Origin: DATAFF01 sp036257595
Lineage (GTDB): Bacteria; Pseudomonadota; Alphaproteobacteria; Rhizobiales; Aestuariivirgaceae
Assembly (NCBI GenBank): GCA_036257595.1
Contig: DATAFF010000095.1
Location: 1 to 10,300, forward strand
Reading direction: 5' to 3'
Length of the DNA: 10,300 bases
A program made the position numbers and the translations under genes. Within the stretch, counting starts at the first letter, position 1. Each line of letters begins with the position of its first letter. Below, piece by piece: positions 5,863-10,300 of this stretch. The notes under the pieces are model-generated. The model did not search any database. It saw only the letters and a program-made list of their open reading frames with translations, and was not told the origin of the DNA.

Positions 5863-6706
5863 GCACCGCGACGTCACCCAGGAAAAGCCGCTGGTCCAGC
5901 TCCTGCTCATCATTGCGGTGACGCTGTTCCTCGGCATCTTCCTGGTGCTGCCGCTGGTCATCGTGTTCGTCGAGGCCTTCCGCAACGGCTTCCAGACCTA
6001 TCTCGCGGCGCTCGGCGATCCGGAATCGCTCGCGGCGATCCGGCTCACTCTGCTGGTCGCGGCGATCGCGGTGCCGGCCAACCTGATCTTCGGCGTCGCC
6101 GCATCATGGGCCATCGCCAAATTCGAGTTCCCCGGCAAGAGCGTGCTCAACACGCTGATCGATATTCCCTTCTCGGTGTCGCCGGTCATTTCCGGGCTCA
6201 TCTATGTGCTGCTGTTCGGGGCCCAGGGGGTGCTCGGACCATGGCTCGAGGCGCATGGGATCAAAATCATCTTCGCGGTGCCGGGAATCGTGCTCGCCAC
6301 CATGTTCGTCACCTTTCCGTTCGTGGCGCGCGAGCTCATTCCGCTGATGCAGCAGCAGGGCACCCGCGATGAGGAAATGGCCCTGTCGCTCGGCGCCTCG
6401 GGGTTCAAGACCTTCCTGCAGGTGACCTTGCCGAACATCAAATGGGGGCTGCTTTACGGGGTGCTGTTGTGCAATGCACGGGCAATGGGCGAGTTCGGCG
6501 CGGTGTCGGTGGTGTCGGGCCATATACGCGGCTTGACCAACACCATGCCGCTCCAGGTCGAGATCCTCTATAATGAGTACGCCTTCGCCGCAGCCTTCGC
6601 GGTCGCTTCGCTGCTTGCCATGCTCGCGCTCCTCACACTTGTCATGAAATCGCTGCTGGAATGGCGCTACGGCGCCGAGCTTGCGGCTCGCAAGCGCCGC
6701 CCGTGA
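5855..6706 (+). CDS. cysW: Sulfate ABC transporter permease CysW
   Basis: This 283-residue inner-membrane protein is the second half of the sulfate channel. About six hydrophobic segments are visible. The CysW-typical DIPFSVSPVISGLIYVLLFG lies at 103-122, and the EAA loop at 172-193 (DEEMALSLGASG, then FLQVTLP). ARAMGEFGAVSVVSGHI, at about 209-225, is also characteristic of this branch. The start is fixed by an 8-base overlap with the end of cysT. The C-terminus is short and basic (ELAARKRRP), facing the cytoplasm. cysA follows after only eight bases. It is probably inactive on its own, needing CysT, CysA and the binding protein. Length and motifs are normal. Confidence 0.93.
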   Translation: MSKHRDVTQEKPLVQLLLIIAVTLFLGIFLVLPLVIVFVEAFRNGFQTYLAALGDPESLAAIRLTLLVAAIAVPANLIFGVAASWAIAKFEFPGKSVLNTLIDIPFSVSPVISGLIYVLLFGAQGVLGPWLEAHGIKIIFAVPGIVLATMFVTFPFVARELIPLMQQQGTRDEEMALSLGASGFKTFLQVTLPNIKWGLLYGVLLCNARAMGEFGAVSVVSGHIRGLTNTMPLQVEILYNEYAFAAAFAVASLLAMLALLTLVMKSLLEWRYGAELAARKRRP

Positions 6707-6714
6707 GGAGCCCG

Positions 6715-7764
6715 ATGGACCTGCGCATCGTAGACCTCGTGAAGGCGTTCGACCGGTTCCCGGCGGTGCATGGGGTGTCGCTCGACATCCGCTCCGGCGA
6801 GCTCCTGGCCCTGCTTGGACCCTCGGGCTCGGGCAAGACAACGCTGCTCAGGCTGATCGCCGGCCTCGAGATCCCGACCTCGGGCGAAATCTGGTTCGGC
6901 AATGAGAATGCATCGGCGCTGAGCGTCAGAGCGCGCAATATCGGCTTCGTCTTCCAGAGCTATGCGCTGTTCCGCCATATGACGGTCCTCGACAATATCG
7001 CATTCGGCCTGAGGGTGCGGCCGTCGGCATCGCGGCCGACCGAGGCGGAGATCAAGCAGCGAGCGCTCGATCTCCTCGATCTCGTCCAGCTGCCGGGCGT
7101 TGCCGAGCGCTTTCCCTCGCAGCTTTCCGGCGGGCAGCGGCAGCGGGTGGCATTGGCGCGGGCGTTGGCGATCGAGCCACGGGTGCTATTGCTCGATGAG
7201 CCGTTCGGCGCGCTCGATGCGCAGGTCAGGCGCGACCTTAGGCGCTGGCTCCGGGAGATTCATGACCGGACCGGGCACACCACGGTGTTCGTCACCCACG
7301 ACCAGGAGGAGGCGCTCGAGCTTGCCGACCGGGTGGTGGTGATGTGCAATGGCAAGATCGAGCAGATCGGCAATCCGGACGAGGTCTATGACGAGCCGGC
7401 GAGCGCCTTCGTCTACGGGTTCATCGGCGATTCGAGCAGCCTGCCGGTCACCGTCACGCATGGCGAGGCGGTGTTCGATGACCGGAAGCTCGGACTGTGG
7501 TCGCAAAACGGACCCGACGGCCAGGCGATGCTGTGCTTTCGACCGCAGGAGATCGACTTCGTGGACGAATCGGATGGTCTCGCCGGGCGAGTCAAGACGG
7601 TGCGACGGGTGCTCAATGTGCGACGGGCAGAGCTCGAGGTCGGCCGGACAAGCCAAACAGTCGAGATCGATATCGGGAACGACATGGAAGTGCGTCGCGG
7701 CAGCCCGCTGAGCTTCCGACCGCGACGCTTCAAGCTGTTCCCGCTCGATGGCGCGGCATCTTAG
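6715..7764 (+). CDS. cysA: Sulfate ABC transporter ATPase CysA
   Basis: This 349-residue cytoplasmic ATPase powers sulfate/thiosulfate import (CysTWA). In order: Walker A GPSGSGKTT (35-43), Q-loop glutamine 81 (FVFQSYALF), ABC signature LSGGQRQR (137-144), Walker B VLLLDEP (157-163) with D-loop ALD, and switch histidine 195 (FVTHDQEEAL). A C-terminal regulatory/TOBE-like domain follows from about 235, including the CFRPQEIDF element. The ATG at 6715 has GAGGAG seven bases upstream and follows the cysW stop by eight bases; an in-frame ATG at 6661 lies inside cysW and is rejected. The stop codon overlaps the stop of the convergent luxI-linked gene, and no terminator is visible between them. Confidence 0.94.
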   Translation: MDLRIVDLVKAFDRFPAVHGVSLDIRSGELLALLGPSGSGKTTLLRLIAGLEIPTSGEIWFGNENASALSVRARNIGFVFQSYALFRHMTVLDNIAFGLRVRPSASRPTEAEIKQRALDLLDLVQLPGVAERFPSQLSGGQRQRVALARALAIEPRVLLLDEPFGALDAQVRRDLRRWLREIHDRTGHTTVFVTHDQEEALELADRVVVMCNGKIEQIGNPDEVYDEPASAFVYGFIGDSSSLPVTVTHGEAVFDDRKLGLWSQNGPDGQAMLCFRPQEIDFVDESDGLAGRVKTVRRVLNVRRAELEVGRTSQTVEIDIGNDMEVRRGSPLSFRPRRFKLFPLDGAAS

Positions 7765-8045
7765 ACCGGCTTGCTGCGGGTCCGCACATAACGCCTGGGC
7801 AGGGTGATGCTGCGCAGGCGCGATGCCTCGTCCGACAGGACCGAAAGCTCCTCGAACCGGCCGGAGGACTCCAGCCTTCCGAGACATTCGGCCACGAGCG
7901 TCTCCAGCCAGATCGCGCGGGTCGGCGCCCCATGGCCCTCGAACACCCGCATGCAGCGGACAAGCTCGCGGGTGATTCCGATCAACTGCTCCTCCGGTAT
8001 TTCGCAGCTGCCGCAGTGCGGCAGATCTCCTGCCTGCTCGGTCAT
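7761..8045 (-). CDS. Small cysteine-containing protein downstream of luxI
   Basis: This 94-residue protein begins MTEQAGDLPHCGSCEIPEEQ. A CxxC pair (C11, C14) is followed by a predicted helical region (LIGITRELVRCMRVFEG, then IWLETLVAECLGRL) and a basic C-terminus (RRYVRTRSKPV). Two more cysteines sit at 31 and 54. No known domain is recognised. The ATG at 8045 has GGGGGA about five bases upstream, and it lies 13 bases after the luxI stop, so the two are almost certainly co-transcribed. A start eight codons earlier would overlap luxI and lacks a site. The position suggests a link to signal production or response; the CxxC could bind metal or respond to redox. That is inference. It ends tail to tail over the cysA stop codon. 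Confidence 0.7.
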   Translation of the reverse strand: MTEQAGDLPHCGSCEIPEEQLIGITRELVRCMRVFEGHGAPTRAIWLETLVAECLGRLESSGRFEELSVLSDEASRLRSITLPRRYVRTRSKPV

Positions 8046-8058
8046 GGCCGTCCCCCGA

Positions 8059-8700
8059 TCAAGCAGCAATGGGGAGCGAAATCATCCATGCCGGATCGGC
8101 GAAGAGCGAGCCGGTCAGATTGTTGCGGGCGCGAATCTCGTCGGTGATGCTGGTCGCAGTCTCGCACAGGCCGGCGACGGTCATCACATCGCCGATCTTC
8201 TGCGGCTCGCACAAGCGCTCGAAGCCGCAGCCGGCGCGCCGCAGAATGCGCTCCATGCGCACGTCATAGACGGAGATCACGAAATCGACTCCCGCCGCCC
8301 GCGAGGTCTCGAGAAGAGCGCAGAGCAACACGCCGGTGACCGTGCTCAAGCCATTGGGCAGACGGCCGAGCAATTCGGTATCGGCAGCGAAACGACTGCT
8401 CTCCAGGACGCGCGGGCTGCGGATGATCGACTCCGGCCCCATCAGCTCGCTGAACACATCGGAGAGCATGTGCGGTCCGGTGGTGGGAAGAAGGCGCAGG
8501 CTAGCCAGCACGTTGCGCTTCTCGTCGGTCTCGACGACATAGAGCGGGTTCAGCTCGTCGAAACGATCCGTCTCGCGGTTGTCGCGAACCTTGACCTCCC
8601 AGCCGAGCCGATCGTTGAAGACCTTGGCTCTCAGTCGGAACATCTTGTCGAGAATGTCGGCGTCATCGCCGGGATGGGCGCCTTGAATGAGTCGGATCAT
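8059..8700 (-). CDS. luxI: LuxI-family acyl-homoserine-lactone synthase
   Basis: This 213-residue enzyme joins an acyl chain to S-adenosylmethionine to make a diffusible acyl-homoserine lactone. All family-invariant residues are visible: R24 and F28 (FRLRAKVF), W34 (LGWEV), D45 and D48 (TDRFDEL), R69 (ASLRLLP), E100 and R103 (LESSRF). The FSELM and MERILRRAGCGFERL segments are also typical. The acyl-chain preference cannot be told. It is cytosolic. It follows luxR on the same strand after 77 bases that hold a dyad and a hairpin covering the ribosome-binding site (AGGGGG at 8714-8709). A small cysteine-containing protein follows 13 bases after the stop. The symbol is used generically, since the specific name depends on the species. 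Confidence 0.93.
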   Translation of the reverse strand: MIRLIQGAHPGDDADILDKMFRLRAKVFNDRLGWEVKVRDNRETDRFDELNPLYVVETDEKRNVLASLRLLPTTGPHMLSDVFSELMGPESIIRSPRVLESSRFAADTELLGRLPNGLSTVTGVLLCALLETSRAAGVDFVISVYDVRMERILRRAGCGFERLCEPQKIGDVMTVAGLCETATSITDEIRARNNLTGSLFADPAWMISLPIAA

Positions 8701-8708
8701 CGGTGAAT

Positions 8709-8728
8709 CCCCCTGATGTTGAAGGGGG
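8709..8728 (-). promoter_or_regulatory. Hairpin sequestering the luxI ribosome-binding site
   Basis: On the minus strand, CCCCCT (8728-8723) is perfectly complementary to AGGGGG (8714-8709), with an 8-base loop. AGGGGG is also the only good Shine-Dalgarno sequence for luxI, eight bases before its ATG. When the hairpin forms, the site is buried. Nothing shows which factor opens it. Confidence 0.55.
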
Positions 8729-8756
8729 CATAGTCATGGCTCGACTCTCACCCATC

Positions 8757-8778
8757 AATACGGTCAAATGACCGGGTT
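8757..8778 (-). promoter_or_regulatory. Lux-box-like dyad upstream of luxI
   Basis: CGGTCA-AA-TGACCG (8761-8774) is a perfect 6+6 inverted repeat. Outer bases extend it to about 22 bases, close to the 18-20 bp of known LuxR-type operators, though it does not match the Vibrio fischeri consensus. Its centre is about 67 bases before the luxI ATG, which fits an activator site upstream of a -35. It touches the luxR stop codon, so a 3' hairpin of luxR is the alternative. Confidence 0.5.
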
Positions 8779-9500
8779 TAGAGAGCACCGATGCGAATCG
8801 CCTTGGCTACGCATTGAGCTTTGCTATGGCAGCGCAGCTTCGTCATTGCATTTTCTATGTAAAAGCGGACAGTTCTATCGCTGAGGCCAAGTATTAAGGC
8901 GATCTCCTTTGTCGTCTTGCCTTCGGCGGTCCACCAGAGCATGTCGCGCTCGCGCTGCGAAAGTTGGCGAATGTCGATGGCATTCTTGAACCCCTCGAGC
9001 GCCATGACCTGCTGATGAAAGTAAAAAGCGATCAGCAGGAACTCGCGAATATTCCTTTGCTTGAAATCTTCCCATTCGGGGTCGGCGAGGTCGGTGTTGA
9101 CCGTGAAGACGGCCAGGTCGCCCGTGGCGCCGCGTATGGGAATCGACAGGCCTTGTTTCTGCACGCCGTAATCGTGGGCCTCGCCGAAGAAGCGGACTAC
9201 GGCAGGACGCAACGGCGGCAGATTGCGCCAGTCGAGCGGAAGAATTCCCTTCATCGATTCCGGCAACACGGGATCGATGCGTTGGTAGTTGCGGGCGCGG
9301 TAGCGATCGACCCAGGCTTTCGAATAGGTCGAGATGACGAACACCGGTCGGTTCTCATCCGGGCCCGGAAGATTCACTCCGAGATAGGCAAGGTTTCGCA
9401 CATCATAGTGCTCCGCGAGCTTCTCGAGAAACTGGTGGGCATCGGTAACCGACCGAATGTGTTCGCCAGCATCGACCAAGGCATAAAATGCTTCGTCCAT
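8778..9500 (-). CDS. luxR: LuxR-family quorum-sensing transcriptional regulator
   Basis: This 240-residue protein has an N-terminal autoinducer-binding domain and a C-terminal LuxR/FixJ helix-turn-helix. The conserved ligand-pocket residues are W63, Y67, D76, P77 and W91 (AWVDRY, YQRIDP, LPLDW). The DNA-binding domain has E184, L188 and G194 (QRERDMLWWTAEGKT), then GLSDRTVRFYIENAMTKL. These sit at a constant six-residue offset from TraR. The ATG at 9500 is chosen because GAGGAGG lies eight to nine bases upstream; the ATG at 9506 is too close to that site, and an upstream start at 9590 adds an unmatched 30 residues. On binding the LuxI product it probably activates luxI through the nearby dyad. 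It diverges from a GNAT gene. Confidence 0.93.
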   Translation of the reverse strand: MDEAFYALVDAGEHIRSVTDAHQFLEKLAEHYDVRNLAYLGVNLPGPDENRPVFVISTYSKAWVDRYRARNYQRIDPVLPESMKGILPLDWRNLPPLRPAVVRFFGEAHDYGVQKQGLSIPIRGATGDLAVFTVNTDLADPEWEDFKQRNIREFLLIAFYFHQQVMALEGFKNAIDIRQLSQRERDMLWWTAEGKTTKEIALILGLSDRTVRFYIENAMTKLRCHSKAQCVAKAIRIGAL

Positions 9501-9618
9501 CGGCATGGCCTCCTCGGGGAAATCTACCACTCCTGCACCTCCCAGGGGAGCCATGCAATCCAATACAACCTTCGGAGTTTTCCGCAACATGCGTTCTCTG
9601 AACGATTGTCACTGATAT

Positions 9619-9635
9619 CTGAAATCTCTATTCAG
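9619..9635. promoter_or_regulatory. Inverted repeat in the luxR/GNAT divergent promoter region
   Basis: CTGAA (9619-9623) and TTCAG (9631-9635) are perfect inverted repeats with seven bases between, overlapped by an ACTGA/TCAGT pair (9611-9615, 9632-9636). The arms are short and may be chance, but this is the only dyad in the region that must hold both divergent promoters. No strong -35/-10 pair was recognised. Confidence 0.25.
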
Positions 9636-9661
9636 TTGCAATTCAGCCGGGGGGCGAAGCG

Positions 9662-10153
9662 ATGATCCACCAACTTCGTGCCGAGGGACCTATCGAGTCG
9701 CCGTTGCCGACCGCGATGCTGGTGACCGGCGCCTCGCGCTGCGTCCGCGCGGCGATTCTTGCCTCGTGCCGGACCGCCTATCCGCGCAGCGTGGAAACTG
9801 CGTGGCTCGCCAACAAGACGGCACAGAACATTGCCGCGTGGCTGGCCGTGGCCCAGCATGACGCCTTCTTCTTTCTGCGTGGGGAGATCGTGGAAGGGGT
9901 GGCGCTGGTGGCGCGGCAGCGCCATTTCGAACTGATCTGCGTCCATCCCGAGGTGCAGCGCCTCGGGGTGGCGACACGGCTGTTCGCAGCAATCCGCAAC
10001 CGGCTGCAACCGACGCAGCTGGAGGCGCATGCGCCGCTGCCGTCGGTCAACTGGTATTTGAAACATGGCTTCACCATCCGGGCGGCACCACTCGTGGAAG
10101 GGGGCGTGTTGTGGGATATTCCGCTGGTCTGGCGAGCCGGCTTCGATCGGTAA
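9662..10153 (+). CDS. GNAT-family N-acetyltransferase
   Basis: This 163-residue protein belongs to the GCN5-related acetyltransferases, which move an acetyl group from acetyl-CoA to an amine. Motif A is clear at 91-109, where ICVHPEVQRLGVATRLF contains the Q-x-x-G-x-A pyrophosphate-binding turn. Motif B, NWYLKHGFTIR (130-140), is the usual family C-terminal pattern, with conserved asparagine, tyrosine and GF. The substrate is not predictable. The protein is cytosolic. The start at 9662 is supported by GGGG about nine to twelve bases upstream. It is transcribed away from luxR, with 161 bases between the start codons, so the two could share regulation. No signs of truncation. Confidence 0.85.
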   Translation: MIHQLRAEGPIESPLPTAMLVTGASRCVRAAILASCRTAYPRSVETAWLANKTAQNIAAWLAVAQHDAFFFLRGEIVEGVALVARQRHFELICVHPEVQRLGVATRLFAAIRNRLQPTQLEAHAPLPSVNWYLKHGFTIRAAPLVEGGVLWDIPLVWRAGFDR

Positions 10154-10257
10154 TGATGCTCAAGGCCGGACGACGGATATGCGAAGCGAGTCTCTGAACG
10201 GCGAAACTCCAATTCGGAGATGCGAAGCAGAGGTGCTGCTCCAGGAGCTTGGCGTCG
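10154..10257. other. Intergenic spacer with small hairpins
   Basis: This 104-base gap holds short dyads: CTCC-AATTC-GGAG near 10207-10219 and AGCAG-AGGTG-CTGCT near 10226-10240. ATGCGAAGC also occurs twice as a direct repeat (from about 10177 and 10219). No U-run and no clear promoter are visible. Function unknown. Confidence 0.3.
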
Positions 10258-10300
10258 ATGTCTGGAAAAATACATGTCGGAGTGGGCGGCTGGACCTATG
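10258..10300 (+). CDS. DUF72 (YecE-like) protein, N-terminus only
   Basis: The last 43 bases encode MSGKIHVGVGGWTY and then run off the edge. The IxVGVGGWTY start is the hallmark of DUF72 proteins, TIM-barrel-like proteins of unknown role with a conserved GxxGW opening. The ATG at 10258 has AGGAG about 11 bases upstream. Only 14 codons are present, so the call rests on this motif. Confidence 0.65.
   Translation, partial: MSGKIHVGVGGWTY

Noticed and set aside
5026..5985. A 319-codon frame opposite cysT
   Set aside because: It mirrors the codon structure of the permease, is very rich in R, Q, D and E, and has no recognisable domain.
7497..8706. Plus-strand frames through the luxI region (216 and 300 codons)
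   Set aside because: The minus-strand LuxI has all invariant residues and a good context, so the plus-strand frames are shadows.
1..10300. CRISPR arrays, insertion sequences or rRNA
   Set aside because: No regularly spaced direct repeats, transposase motifs or rRNA-like segments were seen.

Overview
The window looks like a GC-rich alphaproteobacterium, most likely of the order Hyphomicrobiales. The grounds are the codon use, a sulfate ABC operon preceded by an Rrf2 regulator, a LuxR/LuxI pair, a DUF427 gene, and the tRNA-Arg(CCG) type of the fragment near the left end. Genus cannot be set from this sequence alone.

Left end (1-606): positions 1-118 hold the 5' end of an unrecognised minus-strand gene. 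A 3' fragment of a tRNA-Arg(CCG) gene follows at 353-401, still with its CCA and a terminator-like hairpin behind it, but without a 5' half. This is the usual scar at the distal end of an element integrated into a tRNA gene, so DNA left of about 353 is probably the end of a genomic island and DNA to its right is probably chromosome. A short 8-bp tandem repeat (548-587) lies just before the first chromosomal gene.

Middle left (607-3637): an SRPBCC/AHSA1-type protein, a small exported Pro/Asp-rich protein, a convergent EamA/DMT-type transporter, the two fused ends of a deleted molbindin (Mop) gene, a DUF427 protein, and an Rrf2-family regulator with four clustered cysteines.

Centre (3638-7764): a promoter region rich in inverted repeats, a 49-codon small ORF, a leader hairpin, and a complete sulfate/thiosulfate uptake operon in the order sbp-cysT-cysW-cysA. 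The binding protein captures the anion in the periplasm, CysT and CysW form the membrane channel, and CysA hydrolyses ATP. The Rrf2 protein is the likely local regulator, by position only.

Right (7761-10300): on the minus strand, a quorum-sensing module luxR-luxI-orf. All key LuxR and LuxI residues are present. The luxI ribosome-binding site lies inside a G5/C5 hairpin, and a near-perfect dyad sits at the expected distance upstream of luxI. The last gene of the module is a small cysteine-containing protein whose stop codon overlaps that of cysA tail to tail. A GNAT acetyltransferase diverges from luxR. The window ends in the first codons of a DUF72 gene.

The points most worth a second look are the tRNA attachment scar with its unread island to the left, the sequestered luxI ribosome-binding site, the uncharacterised luxI-linked small protein, the small ORF and hairpin leader of the sulfate operon, and the internally deleted mop gene.
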